DNA of 64,000 nucleotides from Macrothele yani (GCA_039090855.1 CM077012.1:142820541-142884540), one strand, 5' to 3'; shown: positions 10,006 to 21,642, counted from the stretch's first letter. Notes: generated by a model from the sequence alone, not told the origin. Program-made: numbers and translations.

Positions 10006-12112
10006 TTATTTCAGCAATGTTGAAATCCTTGTTTCGTTTGCCTTCCATAATTCACCAAATTTTGATTTCGAATAATTGTTGAGGAAAACATTTCCCCAAG
10101 TCATGATGATTTTTTTAAGTAACAGAGTGAACATTTGCCCACATTCACAGCGATGCTTTTCATTGTCATCAAATATTTCTTTGACAAAATATAATGAGAA
10201 ATTTGTACATACGCATGAAGCTGACTTCCACTGTTTCAGAAATTAGGTATTGGAAAACTGATAGGCATATAATTTCAGTATTTACAACAATTTCTGATGG
10301 ATAAGTTAGGCCACCATGGTTACACATATCGATTAAGAGAGTGTCACAAGCCATATCCAAGTGTAAATCTTTTGTAGACTACATAAAACTGATACAATGG
10401 TTACGTGCTATCTTGTTCTTCAAATGAAAAGTAGCATATCGAACGATGTAAATAATATTTTTCAAATTGTTTTCACTTAGGAGAAAATCAATATCTGCTT
10501 CAGTGGATTCTTTCACAAATTCCGCAACTTTATCTGATAATTTGCTTAGACACTTTGTTCTTTAGAAAATAAGGCACATAACTTGGATATAGAAATTTCA
10601 CTGAATCTCGAAGATTTGATTTTAAGCAGAATTGAGATTTTAAGTTTTTTCTCAGATTCACAGATCTGTTGTAGTGAAATATTGTTATTACAACCACTTA
10701 ACTGCCGATATTGCCCAAAACGGGACTCTAATTTGTCAGTCTGAAATTTTCCTAAAAGCACATATTTCCACTTTAGATTATGAAGTATGTAATTCAATAA
10801 TCTGATATGTCCTTTTACTGTATGAATTAAAGAGGCAAAAGTTTCTTTACTCAGGTCACCTTCATGTTTTCCTACAGCAACTTGCCACCACTTCTCCAGC
10901 CACGTTAGAAATTAAATCAAGAATTTAGCCTGTGGACTGTCTGTTGAGAACACGAGATTTATTTTCTCATTTCGTTTTTTAATTTCTTTCCCACAGGATT
11001 TCACATTTACTATTTCCCACCAATCCAGTATAATGGAAATAAATGCAGCTGTGCCTTCCCAACCAAGCAGCAAATTATGTTGTTTACCCAGAATGCTTAA
11101 AAGCATTGATATTTGATCGGTTAAATGTTTTAACTGTGAAACTCACACTCTGTTTTTGCAAATTTGAAGGAAATAGTGTATTCTCACTCAGATGGTATGC
11201 ATACTTTACCACTGATGATTTCTCTAGTTTCCAAATATCAATTAAATATTTATGATGGGCTTTTAACACCTTTGATTGATCACTAAAATCTGGAAAATGA
11301 AAATGATTTGACTGAACTAACCAGTTATTACAGATGCACTTTAAAACATGAACTATGTCAAATAAGAGGAAGAGGGGTTTGTTGGCATTGGATGGGTGAG
11401 AAGCTATAGGGTAAGGAAATGTGCTGTTTTGTAGAAACATGCCAAACATTTTCCTATTAATTGAATTATTATCAGTAATTAATGTAAGAACTTGGTAACC
11501 TATTTTTTAACTTCTATAATGCATTTTTGTGTGTGTGTGTGTGTGTTCATATAGCTCTTTTGCCGTCAGATTTCACAGGCAAAAACAAAATGATGTCTTT
11601 ATTATTAGAAAAAAGAAATGATAGCATTATGGTATGAACAGAGTGTGCAAGATGATTTGTGCTATTGAAAGACGTACCGACAATTCTTCCACCTTTGTAA
11701 GCAAACATATGTTTAATATGGATCTCATCAACCAAAATATTTGCAATTTTCTCTTCCTCGCTCAGCAATAATGTTTCCTGCTTTAAATAAAAAAAGATAA
11801 TCAGTTTTTGGATCTGATTTTGCAAACACACTGGACAGTCTTTTCAGTGTTCTAAAGTAAGGAAACTGTAGAATACCCAAAGTGTCTTATGCATTCATAT
11901 GCTGCAGGTGACTTAATAAATAATGTATATGTTAACACTGAAACATCAGAGCTGTAAGAAAAATGATTTGGAGTGCAGTTTAACAGTTGTAGTTGTTCAA
12001 TGATAAAGCTTAGGGAAGTTGATTTCTCTTCATTTTCATTGCTGTCTTTGATATGATTTAAAAGACTTGCATTTTTGAACTTCCCTTTTTGTTGGTAAAG
12101 TTCGATTAACAC
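10006..12112 (-). pseudogene. P-element transposase core and C-terminal domains
   Basis: Pieces in order: 12112-11852 with FIIEQLQLLN and FIKSPAAYECIRHFG (pre-catalytic helical region). Then 11831-11547 with ILVDEIHIKHMFAYKGGRIV, the catalytic DE-containing strand. Then 11449-11084 with LFLLFDIVHVLKCICNNWL and YPSNLQKQSV, the GTP-binding/insertion region. Then 11106-10912 with GTAAFISIILDWWEIVNVKS, and 10797-10546 with KLESRFGQYRQLSG. Then 10360-10169 with GGLTYPSEIVV, and CECGQ...NVFLNNYSK ending at a stop near 10006. Homology is unmistakable throughout, but at least five frame breaks make it a pseudogene. Confidence 0.88.
11529..11546 (+). repeat. (TG)n microsatellite
   Basis: Nine uninterrupted TG units inside the P-element pseudogene, at one of its frame breaks. 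Confidence 0.9.
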
Positions 12113-12179
12113 TTACCGCACGTGGGCTTGGCTTTCAATTCTTATTTCCGTTATGTGGATGCGGCATGGGGGTTTTTCA

Positions 12180-12545
12180 TTTAGTTGCGGGTCCACTTCA
12201 TTTTTTTCCCCGTTGGTATTTATCTGGCCTCGTCACTAAATGAGTTTTTTTCCTTTGCCGCCTCCTCATTTACTTCAATAATTTTTCATAACCCGAGTAC
12301 TTTCGGTAATAATCCATTACCGTCATCAAGGGGACGTTTTGCTCCGACTAGCACGGACCTTGTCAGCCGGGCATTTCGGTGGTTCTCGCGGGCTGCTTCT
12401 ATTATCGGCTATCGCTTCTTCTTGGGCGTTGTGGCGCCATCTCTTGTTGGTCACTGATCTCATTTTTCGAACTTTTTCATTTTTTGCTCAATTTTAATTA
12501 AATTTCTCCAGCTGTTTCTCAATATATTAGGGTCATTATGGTTGC
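12180..12545 (-). mobile_element. Penelope-like element 3' remnant inside the P element
   Basis: On the minus strand around 12500 the translation SWRNLIKIEQKMKKFEK matches the extreme C-terminus of the PLE-D protein (QWKAIIKIEQQRKKKERKK). It is followed by the same style of tail: a GGCGCCAT block, then a hammerhead-like motif at 12291-12333. The sequence is more GC-rich than its surroundings. Only the last few codons and the terminal repeat region remain. Confidence 0.65.
12291..12333 (-). ncRNA. Degenerate hammerhead ribozyme motif
   Basis: Minus-strand order: CCCC, UUGAUGA, one unpaired C, GGUAAU, loop, AUUACC, GAA, AGUACU, C, GGGU. Stem I (CCCC/GGGU), a perfect 6-bp stem II and the palindromic stem III AGUACU are all present. 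The first core base is U instead of the essential C, so cleavage activity is unlikely. Layout matches the motifs at 41468-41507 and 44772-44811. Confidence 0.55.
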
Positions 12546-12676
12546 AAACTTTTGCCTCAAAAATGCAAATGCATTAATGCACGTTAAAAAATAACATCCA
12601 ATATCGGAAGTAAATTGATTTAAAAGAGTATGCAATGTCTTGGTGACTGCACTAATAATAACATCACTTATGTGGT

Positions 12677-14391
12677 ATCATCATCATCATCATCATTGTC
12701 AACCATTATCAATCCACTGCTGGACGAAGGTCTCCCCAAGTTTCCTCCACAACGGTCTGTCTTGTGCCAGTCTCCTCCATGTCACTCCCGCATATTTACG
12801 AATTTCATCCACCCATCTCCCATGTGGTCTTTTTCTGGGTCTTTTCCTGTCCCTTGGAATCCAATCTAAAATTTCGGCTGTCCATCTATGGTCTGTCCTT
12901 CTGGCAGTATGTCCAGCCCATTGCCATTTCAGGGATTTAACTCTGATCATGATGTCTTCCACTCTCGTCATTTTTCGGATCCACGAGTTCCTCTTCTTAT
13001 CTCTCCTGGTTATACCAAGCATGCACCTCTCCATGCTTCTTTGAGTTGTCTGCAGCCTTTGTATGTCTCTTTTAGTTAAGGTCCACGTCTCTGCACCATA
13101 CGTAAGCACTGGAAGGATGCATTGATCAAACACTTTTCTTTTAAGACATAACGGCATATTGCTCTTGAAAATTATGCTGTTTCTTCCAAAAGCTCTCCAG
13201 GCAAGTTTTGTACGCCGATTAATTTCTTCATCAATGTGACCCTCACTTGATATCTGCTGTCCAAGATAAACATACGTATCTGTTATCTCCAGTTTTTCTC
13301 CATCAATCGATAAATCTTCATTTCTTGTAAAAGCATTGAACATCACTTTTGTCTTCTGAAAGTTTATTTTTAATCCCACTTCTTTACTCTTGTCAGCAAG
13401 TTCCTGGGTCATACTCTGCAGCTCTGATGGGGTAGTTGCAAAAATGACTACGTCATCAGCAAAACGAAGGTGGGTTAGATAATCTCCATTAATCTTTATC
13501 CCTTTGTTTTCCCAGTTCAGTGATTGAAAGACATTTTCCAATGTGGCATTAAAGAGCTTCGGAGATATGGTGTCACCTTGTCTCACTCCCTTTCCAATTT
13601 TTATGTGTGTTGTATTTTCAAACAGCCGAATCTTTGCACTTGCATTTTCATAGATGTTATTAATAATATTAATGTATGCATCTTCAATACCGCAGGATTT
13701 CAGAGCCGTGGTAACTGCTGATGGTTTCACCGAATCAAAGGCTTTTTCATAATCGATAAAAGCCATGCACAATGGAAGTTCATATTCCCTCGCTCTTTCA
13801 ATTAGTTCTCTCAGTACGTGGATATGATCTATTGTGCTGTAGCCACTCCTGAATCCAGCTTGTTCTCTCGGTTGAGCCATGTCCAGTGTTACCTTCAAGC
13901 GGTGTGAAAGAACTTTAGTGAAGATTTTATAAACCACTGATAGGAGGCTGATAGGTCTGTAGTTCCTGAGATCCTCAATGTTACCTTTTTATGTAGCAGG
14001 ATCATTGTAGCATTGTTCCAATCCTCAGGAATCTTCCCTTCATTAAGGCATCGAGTGAAAATTTGGGCGAGTACTGTTTCAATTTCTCCACTTGCTTCTT
14101 GTATGATGTCTATAGTAATTCCATCTTCTCCTGGAGCTTTCCCCCGCTTCATGTTCTTGATTGCATGAGCAACTTCTGCTGGGAGGACTGGAAGAACTCT
14201 GGTACCTTTCATGATGTCTGGAGTACATGTATCATCCTTTTCATATAGTTTGGAGTAGAAATCTTTCACTCTTGTCAAAATTTCGCCTCTATTTCTTGTT
14301 ATAGAACCATCTTCTTTTCTCAGAGCCATAATCTGTTTTCTTCCCTTACTGAGATGTCCCTTTGCTATCTTTAGGCTTTGGTTGTTTTCAC
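12677..14391 (-). mobile_element. RTE-type LINE copy a, 5'-truncated
   Basis: The element reads on the minus strand from about 14391 (within the linker before the RT) to its 3' end at 12677, which is a (GAT)n tail after GGTTGACAAT. The RTE clade is suggested by RT motifs and by short microsatellite-like 3' tails. It sits between the two halves of the P-element transposase, so it inserted after the P element did. Confidence 0.88.
12699..14329 (-). pseudogene. RTE reverse transcriptase (copy a)
   Basis: Two open segments, 14329-13895 and 13937-12699, are joined by a frameshift near 13990. The first has KRGKAPGEDGITIDII; the second (412 codons) has EQAGFRSGYSTIDHI, AFIDYEKAFDSV (catalytic D), GVRQGDTISPKLFNATLE, LRFADDVVIFA (catalytic DD) and a C-terminal domain with WAGHTARR and GRWVDEIRKYAG, ending at WIDNG beside the 3' tail. 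All RT catalytic residues are present. Only the one-base shift near the N-terminus and the missing endonuclease prevent function. Confidence 0.9.
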
Positions 14392-14813
14392 ACGCTGTTA
14401 TATGCTATACTTTTTACAGTCACAAGTGAATGTCGTACTTCATCCCAGGATTCTAATTTATTTACCATGCAGCCTAACTTTTTCATTTCATTTTCAGGTA
14501 TTTCAATTCTATTTATGTAAGCAACATACATTAAACTATTATTAATAACTACGTAGGCTTTCATTTCTGGTTGTTTAGGACATCTGTCGATCAAGAAAAA
14601 TTCTGCATCGGGATCAATAAAATTGTACACCCATCCAGCACAAATGTTTTCTTTATCAGCAGATAAGTTATTTATGTCATTGATATTTCTGACAGTATGT
14701 TTTTCTATCAACTCATTTAAATCTCTGAGAAACTGTTCATTGTACCATTCACCAAGAGTACTCACTCTTTTAGATGGACATGTGAGACGATATTTTGGAA
14801 TTTTTTTCAGCAT
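14388..14813 (-). pseudogene. P-element transposase N-terminal linker region
   Basis: An open segment of 141 codons follows the THAP domain and precedes the RTE insertion. It contains LGEWYNEQFLRDLNELIEKH and several conserved hydrophobic stretches. I place it by position between the THAP domain and the RNase-H-like core; no catalytic residue is expected here. It is cut at about 14391, where RTE sequence begins. Confidence 0.65.
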
Positions 14814-14819
14814 GCCAGA

Positions 14820-15102
14820 TTGGGGAAAATTGTTGGAACTGCATCTTCTGGAAGTTTGGGATTTTGTCTCTAAACCTTAACGGTTCCACTTGAGGAAGGC
14901 ATTTCATAATCTCAAGTTATGAATTTTTCATCAAAATGCTTCTCACAAATGACAAAGTTTTCACTCGCAACAAAGTCTTTACGCGGAATTTTTTTAACCA
15001 TAAATCTTTTCTGACTGGGTCTTTAGGAAACCTGAAGGCTGAAGTATATGATTCATCCTGGTAATTGCTTTGACAGCTTGGGACGATGCATTTTATAGGC
15101 AT
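14820..15102 (-). pseudogene. THAP zinc-finger domain of P-element transposase
   Basis: The DNA-binding domain begins at an ATG at 15102 with MPIKCIVPSC (first two Cys of the C2CH zinc site) and FRFPKDPVRKDLWLKKFR, the usual THAP core. It continues, after a frameshift in a short repeat of RVKTL, with VICEKHFDEKF, supplying the third Cys and the His. The hallmark AVPTIF motif follows near 14840. All ligands are therefore present, but across more than one frame and with stops, so it is no longer translated as a unit. Known role of the family: site-specific binding of transposon ends. Confidence 0.85.
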
Positions 15103-15574
15103 GCTTGAACTGATCGAAATACTTGCGCATAAACTTTAGGTGAACTAAGTGGTATTTAAAAAATGTAGACTTACATTACTGGATTCTTGATGTTAAATAC
15201 GTGTATTCAAAGAAAAAACACTTTTATCAGTATCTGTCTATGCAGTAACCACAGGAAACGTATCACAAACAACAAATGTCATGAACTGTGACCTTGCTCT
15301 TTGATCTGCTGACCTGCTACCAGACTAGTTTGGGCAGTTGGTGATGAGCCTCCGTTCTCTTCCCCTTTCCCCCTGTGTCCAGGCTTTCTTCCTGTTAGAT
15401 GGCTTTGGCAGCACTCCATAAACTTTTAGCTCCCCCCTTCTGCTTTATTTCTACTTCACTTGCTCATTCTACCAACAAGCTGTGTTGTCTTCTCTGGCTC
15501 CTCCACAGTCACACCCATAATCTCTCTTCCTACTACTTTTACCACTTCAACATTCTCCTGCCACCATTATTCAA

Positions 15575-16480
15575 AACTTAATAACTCCTTGATTCTTCTC
15601 TCCCAAAGCAAGAAATGTGACCTCTTTCTTTAGTCTCCACCATTTGATTTTAACTTCCTCCTTATGATTACTTCTGTCAGTTTCCATTTTTGTTACCAGG
15701 TCAACAACAACAAACAGTTGTGACACAACATATTTTCCCAAAATTATTTCACAATTTTTGACCTTTTTCCATTGAAGTTCCTTGTACAATACAATCTATC
15801 TGAGATGCTCTTTTTCCATTCTCACAAGTATTAGATGTTCCTTCTGCTTTTCAAATAACATATTGGCCAATACAATGTCAGAGTCATAACTAACTCTATT
15901 ATTCCACATCTACCCTGATTGTTGTCCCAAAATACTTCCTCTGTGCACTCTATGAATGTCTTCATTTCTTTATTCCACATACCCATTAAGATTTCATTCA
16001 TCCAGTAAATTCTCACTCACTTTCTATGATTAGTTGTTATGCTCCATCCATCAGTACTATCCTCCTGTTCACAGCCAATCTGTAGTGTACAGGAAGAAAA
16101 GGTACTCACTCACTGGTATACCATTCATTACAATGCTTATTAGCCTATCAGTTTTTCTATTTGCATCTACGAAATTGTCTTTGAGATTACTCGATAGTAA
16201 AACATAATTTCTTCCTTGAGTACAGGCTACACGACATAAAAGCTTGTAACAAGGACCAAGTTCCTTGGTCTTATTTCCTTCTCATCTTGTTTCATGCAAA
16301 CAGAAATTTTATGTCTTTCTTCTTTCTAACAATTCAACTACTTTTCTTCCTGTTCGTCACAATTTGAACATTATTTTCCCATTTTGTGCCTTCGTAAAGG
16401 TCTATGGATTCACTCCTTTAACCTCATTAGCCCTCAAATACGTATCTCTAGCACATTTGTTGCAGAGGTAAGGCAATGCA
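15575..16480 (-). pseudogene. LINE endonuclease remnant
   Basis: Minus-strand translations in several frames line up with an APE-type LINE endonuclease. Near 16320 there is a RRHKISVCMKQDEKEIRPR block that resembles 'LC.QETKW'. Near 16150, NRKTDRLISIVMNGIPVS; near 15860, FEKQKEHLI; and at 15789-15571, VKNCEIILGKYVVSQ followed by KIKWWRLKKE. Block order is right but there are many frameshifts. No RT follows, so this is a 5' fragment or an internal one. I infer rather than prove the family. Confidence 0.55.
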
Positions 16481-17320
16481 TCTATGAGCTACATTCAAGC
16501 ATTGATTATTTTTTAACTCATGAAATGTTAAAATTAATTTATTTCAGCCAAATCTTCTTTTTGTCTTGAAAACTCCCTCCATTGTTTCAGCTTGAGATTG
16601 GCAGGAAATGGAATGGTTTCTCTAGCTTGATGCAGAGCGGTAACTATACTAAAAAATTTCCTCATATCCCTATGTTACATCACAAATATTTTATTGTTGA
16701 AGCTGTATCAATGGGAAAAGGCTGCACTACATTAAGATAGAAGTGACAACTAAATACAGGAAGTTATATTTGCTATATCACTAGTCCAATAGCAGCCATA
16801 GAAGATAATATTTTATTGGTTTCACCAAAATAACATGATGAAAAATCTGATACTGAAAAACATGAACATCTAAATTATCACTGCACTTGCATTTACATAT
16901 ATGCTACTGGATTGGGTTGTTTGGAGTTATATGATCTAAACATTTCGCTAGTGGCGAAGAGTTATCATACTACACTTTTCTTTTTCTTTTTTTTTTTTTT
17001 TTTTTGCTGCAATTGATTTAAAATCCATGCATGATCTCAGAATGGGACAACATCAATGATATATTATAAACAGAACACAGAGGCTACGATAAGCCAAGAA
17101 AAGGCTTTGCTACAAAAACTGACCCTTATATGAAAACAACTGCACATGAAAAAAAAAAAAAATCCTGGGAAAATGGTTGACAGGACAGTCGAATGACTAC
17201 ACAGAATCCAACCTGTGCCTCAAATATCCACTTATATATTCACTTTTCTTCTCACTCCACCAAGTATGCACACTCATAGTCAGGAGTACAACAAAATGAG
17301 TAGAAAAATGAAATAATACT
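16480..17320. other. No recognisable gene; poly(T) tract near 16988-17005
   Basis: AT-rich sequence likely to be intronic if the exon call at 17324-17425 is right. Confidence 0.4.
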
Positions 17321-17323
17321 TAC

Positions 17324-17425
17324 TGTGCTAGAGCTCCATAAATTGTTTTCTTTTATCCCAAAAGTGCTAAAAAGATGTGACCATGGTCTATTAGCAAATG
17401 TGCTTCCCTTCTCATAGACTGAAGC
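17324..17425 (-). CDS. Candidate host exon (102 nt, phase 0/0), product unknown
   Basis: On the minus strand a pyrimidine-rich tract ends in TTTTGTGAAG, followed by 34 open codons and the strong donor GTAAGTATT. The peptide contains YEKGSTFANRPWSHLFSTFG and ends ...NNLWSSST. It has no stop, an unbiased mix of residues and a splice-acceptor/donor pair in matching phase, unlike surrounding repeats. I do not recognise the protein. It is the same length and phase as the candidate exon at 33257-33358 on the same strand, so both may belong to one gene with a ~16-kb intron. Confidence is limited because the acceptor is AAG rather than CAG or TAG. Confidence 0.5.
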
Positions 17426-17734
17426 CTTCACAAAAGAAAAAGATAATAGTTGTTAAAGACAAAATACAACCATATTTTAAATCAGTAGCAAAAAAACTGC
17501 ATTTATTCACATAAAACTTGCCCCTAAATATTGAGAATTTGTTCTTCCTCTTTTTTTCTAATTTCTTTCTAATGCACAGAAGGAGAACCTCATGCTAAAT
17601 TTTGAAAGATATGTGCAGAACCAGTCAAGCTTATTACCCAGCGTCCTACCCACCTCTTTACAGTACAGAATAGGTGCTCTGTACCAAACCAGTTAGCTAA
17701 CTGGTCTGGGATGTACTCAGAGATCAGTAGTAGT

Positions 17735-17900
17735 ATGCTACATGTAGCGCTGCTACTGTAGCTCGCTACTTTTAGGGTAACAAAGCATGTAGCATTGCTG
17801 CAAATAGAAAAATGAAGTTGTAGATGCAACAAAACAAAGTAGATTGTAGCAAAAAAAGTGATACAAATTGTGCTACATTTAAAAAGTGGTTAACAAAATA
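17735..17900. repeat. GTAGC-rich subterminal repeats, left side
   Basis: Many copies of GTAGC/GCTAC (for example TGCTACATGTAGCGCTGCTA and CTGTAGCTCGCTACTTTT) occur within about 160 bp. The same motif recurs at 19575-19740 beyond the Tc1 insertion. Dense short subterminal repeats of this kind are typical of hAT-like transposons; the class is inferred because no transposase was found. Confidence 0.5.
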
Positions 17901-18211
17901 TTCTTCAAATCACGAGAAATTTCCTGGAGTGTAACTGGCTATAACAGGGGGTCTGAGTATGCCCTGGCAACAGTAACATACCTAACTTACCTTACATCAT
18001 GAAAGCTAGCCAACTGTTAAACGTGAAATCTTAGTCAGCCTGCAAAGATACCACATACAAGGCGATCACACTAGCGGTTTTATGAAGACCATTGGTTGAT
18101 AGCAGGATTTGATTCTTTTAGACAAAGAACATGAATTTGCTGATATTTCTTGATGTGGCTTTTAACTGAATTATCTGGGCTTCTTAGCTAGTCTGTCTAG
18201 CTTGAAATATA

Positions 18212-19431
18212 CACTGAGTGGCCACTTTATTATGACCACCCCTCAGCACTTCGTTGGGCCACCTCTTGCCTTTAATACTGCATTGATTCTTCATTGCATG
18301 GACTCCACGAGATATTGATAGGTGGTTTGTGAAATCTGAGACCATGTTTGATGAATAGCACTTTGCAGGAGTGTGAGATTGCAGGGTTGTGGATCCAGCT
18401 GTCTGATGGCTCGTTCAACTTCATCCCACAAATTCTCAATGGGGTTGAGATCTGGAGATTGTGGGGCCACCTAAGCAAAGTAAACTCACCAGCATGTTCC
18501 TGAAACCAATCCTGTACAATACAAGCACTATGGCAGGACGCATTATCTTGTTGAAAGTAGCCATCGCCATTGGGATAAACCATTTACATGACAGGATGCA
18601 CTTGGTCCGCAACGATGTTTAGATATGATGTGCCAGTCAAACGTTGATCAACACAAATTAAAGGGCCCAAATCATGTCAGGAAAACATTCCCCAAACCAT
18701 AACGTTGCCTCGACCAGCTTGAAGGGTTGTAGCAATGCATTTGGGGTCTATGCTTTCGTGCTGTTTCCGCCAAATTCTCACTCGGCCATTGGCATGGTGC
18801 AACTGGAAACGTGATTCATCGGACCACATAATTTGTTTCCAATTATTGACTGTCCAATCCTTGTGCTCCTGTGCGAACTGGAGATGTTTTCTCTTGTTAA
18901 CTGCAGACAGCAAAGGTGTTCGAACAGGCCTTCGGCTGCCATATCCCATCCGATGCAGTGTACGGCGAACAGTGTGTGCAGAGATCATTTAAGGGGATCC
19001 TTGATTAAGGTGGTCTGTAATTTGCTGCACTGTTGCCCTTCTGTTGTCTGTTACCAGTCTGGACACTCTCCGTTCCGCCCGAGCAGTCACTAGTCGATGA
19101 CGACCACACGTTGCACGTAGAGACCCGGTTTTTTGGCTGACAGTCCAGTCTTTAAACACTTTAACAACAGCTACTCTGGAACATTTCATGAATGCAGCGG
19201 TTTCGGTGACACTCGCTCCATGGCTCTGAGCTCCTACAATCATCCCATGTTGAAAATCCGTCAAATCGCATTTTTTACCCATCTCGTCACCCACAAATCA
19301 AAATCTACTACTGTCGCAAGCACTAAGCTTTCCCTTTTTATACTAGCCTCGCCCTCTGACAGCAACAGCATGCAACCATAGCTCATTTGCTTAAAACTGT
19401 CAGGTGGTCATAATAAAGTGGCCACTCAGTG
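18212..19431 (-). mobile_element. Tc1-like DNA transposon with intact TIRs
   Basis: Both ends read CACTGAGTGGCCACTTTATT followed by ATGACCACC, identical for at least 27 bases, and are flanked by TA (18210-18211 and 19432-19433). The total length of 1220 bp is complete for a short Tc1 element. It lies between two blocks of GTAGC-rich repeats, implying insertion into an older element. Confidence 0.95.
18272..19294 (-). pseudogene. Tc1-family transposase with three stops and a frameshift
   Basis: The frame starts at 19294 with the helix-turn-helix LTDFQHGMIVGAQSHGASV and GRHRLVTARAERR. It continues through a stop near 18989, HTVRRTLHRMGYGSRRP, then WSDESRFQLH (first catalytic D) and GNVMVWGMFS. 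It passes a second stop near 18676 and a third near 18584, then YFQQDNASCHSA (second D). The terminal E region (normally SPDLNPIENLWD) is frameshifted near 18480-18420. The product would not be made. Confidence 0.9.
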
Positions 19432-19574
19432 TATACTACTGAATGTGTTAAATGTATTATGGTGCTCAGAGATGGGGCAAATACAAAGGTAAATTATTTG
19501 TGTAATTTACCTCGGTAACTTTGAATACAATATGTAAGAAAGTATATGTGCAGATTATCCTCAGAACTTTCACT

Positions 19575-19745
19575 TTTAATTTAAATCTAAATGTAAAAAG
19601 TAGCAAAAGCAGCTACTTTTCAAAAATGCAGTGTAGCTAGCTACTTTTCAAAAAAATAGTTGTAGCTGTAGCAAGCTACTTTTTCAAGAATGTAGTGGTA
19701 GCAGTAGCGAGCTACTTTGAAAAAGGAGCTTTTTCGAAGTAGCTT
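19575..19745. repeat. GTAGC-rich subterminal repeats, right side
   Basis: At least eight GTAGC/GCTAC units appear in a recurring AGCTACTTTTTCAA context. It mirrors the block at 17735-17900 on the other side of the Tc1 element. Just beyond is a 12-bp-arm hairpin (19765-19803) built on CCATGTGAGTTT. Confidence 0.5.
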
Positions 19746-20619
19746 TCATGCTGTAAGCATGAAACCATGTGAGTTTCATGCTTACGTCAAGAAACTCACA
19801 TGGCAGAATTATGCCCAAGGTAAGTTGCATAGCATCATGCTGATAGCTGAATGATGTTGGGGTCAAAGAGTGTCATGAACTATCTCTTTGGAAAACCAGG
19901 CAGCATTCCTCTGCTTGGTAAATAAACAGATTGTAACATTTCTTAAATTCACTGCTCATTAATAAAAGCATCTCTAAAACAAGGACCATCTACTGAAAAA
20001 AAAACTCACAAAATTATTCAATAAGTAGAGTCAAGGCTTGAAAACATAAATGAAAGGGGAATAAATAGCAAACTAGACTTAGTCAAGGAATTAGAAAAAA
20101 AATCACCCAAAATGTAATAGCTATCAGTGAAAAGAAATATGTCAGAAAAATGAGTTCTTGGTAACAGGCTCAGTGTGATTTATTCTGGCTGGTGTAAAGC
20201 AAAGTGTCAATCTGAATAACATTAGCCTTTGATAATGTAAACACTCCCATGTTGGTTAGGTGGGAACCTGTACAGGAACATATTATGTTAACTGATTTCA
20301 AGTTTAGATAGCATGGACTTAAAAGTTGGGGCAGTCTACCAACCAATAAAAGGCTCAAGTTAAAGCACACAATGGACTAATGAAATGTTCCAGCTCTAAG
20401 AAGGTAGATACCTTTTGTGAGGATTCAGATATGGTGGTTTAAACCATTCAAAAGGCAAAAGAATGTTGTTCTTCAGGATTTATGTAGAAGAGTCTGAAAT
20501 GATCACAGGGGGACTGAAGATATACACTCATTGTCATAAAAATCCGCACACCTAGAAGGAGGTGTTGGATTGAAATAAGATTTTAGTAATGAGATGATAC
20601 ATACCAAGGACAGAAGTGA

Positions 20620-21642
20620 TTACAATATCACAGCAGCAACAGGACGATTTCCAACGAACATGTGGCACACATTCCAGTCAGCTTTAGTACTGCATCGGAC
20701 TGCCTCGTGCTCGAATGCATGCTGTGATACAGTCTGGCATGGAGTCAAAAAGACGTCGTGTGTTATCCTGGGACAGATTGGCCACACTTCTTGCAACCGA
20801 TGCTTTAAATCATGAATACTGAGACATGGAGAAAGCTGGCATCCCATCTGGTCCCACACGTGTTTGATGGGCGAGAGATCATGCAATCGGGCAGGCCATG
20901 GAAGCATCGAAGCATGACGTAGACAGTCCTGGGAAACCGGGAGTTATCATGTTGGAAAATGGCTCCGGGCTGACCCATCAGGAAAGGCAGCACATGGGGA
21001 TGCAGGATCTACTGTACATAGTGCTGGGCTGTCAACATTCCTTAGATCACTGAGAGGGAAATCAGGCTGTCGCACGCGATGGCTCCCCAGACCATTACGC
21101 CTGCAGTTCAAGACGTGTTCTGCTGTACAGTGAGGTTGGGAATGTAGCACTCACTTGCAGTAATCCACACTCTGACACAGTGGTCGTCTATTTCCATACA
21201 GAAGCAGGTTTAGTTGTTCAACACTATACGCCGCCAGTGCGTAGCATTTTACGTTGCCCGCTGCTGACACCACGGCAATCGACGCTGACGATTGTCAGGT
21301 GTTAATGGCGGGAAATGTACAGGCTGTCGAGAGTGCAGATTCGCCTCTGCCAGGTGTCTGGAAATGGTTTGGGTGGACATAGGAGTCCCTTGTACAGCCG
21401 CCACATGTCTCTGGATATAGGACAAGGACGTCGTTGCATCTGTGCGTGCTGCTCTCACGATCCCATGGTCCTCTCTGCTGGTAGTATGTCTGGATCCTCC
21501 AGAGCCAGTCCGCCATGTCTGGGTGCCTTCCCGTGTCCATTGCTCCCAACACAATTGCACCGTACTGTCCAACTGGTCCAAATGGTGGCCGATTCGGTGC
21601 ACCGACCACCCTGCATCTCTCATCCTGACGATACGGCCTCAT
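20620..21642 (-). pseudogene. Tc1-like transposase, several frameshifts
   Basis: The N-terminal part (21642-21249 in two frames) has an HTH region (MRDAGWSVHRIGHHLDQ), a GGSRHTTSREDHGIVRAAR linker and RHLAEANLHSRQP. The middle section (21150-20947) is in yet another frame. The C-terminus (20907-20620) has LPWPARLHDLSPIKHVWDQM, where the catalytic E of 'PIEHVWD' reads as K. With frame breaks and a lost catalytic residue it is inactive. Confidence 0.85.

Larger units (their letters stand above)
10006..15102 (-). mobile_element. P-element-family DNA transposon (THAP9-like), split by later insertions
   Basis: Minus-strand transposase pieces run in correct order from the THAP domain at 15102 to the C-terminal NVFLNNYSK block near 10060. 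They are separated into two halves by a PLE remnant (about 12180-12545) and an RTE LINE (12677-14391). Total P-element-derived sequence is about 2.8 kb, close to a normal transposase gene. I could not recognise terminal inverted repeats at either side. Frameshifts and stops within the pieces show it is dead. Confidence 0.85.

Noticed and set aside
12640..13079. Plus-strand open frames as genes
   Set aside because: They are antisense shadows of the RTE RT on the minus strand; the same antisense peptides recur at every RTE copy.
16982..17006. Poly(T) tract as the 3' end of a retroposed element on the minus strand
   Set aside because: No recognisable element body or target duplication flanks it.
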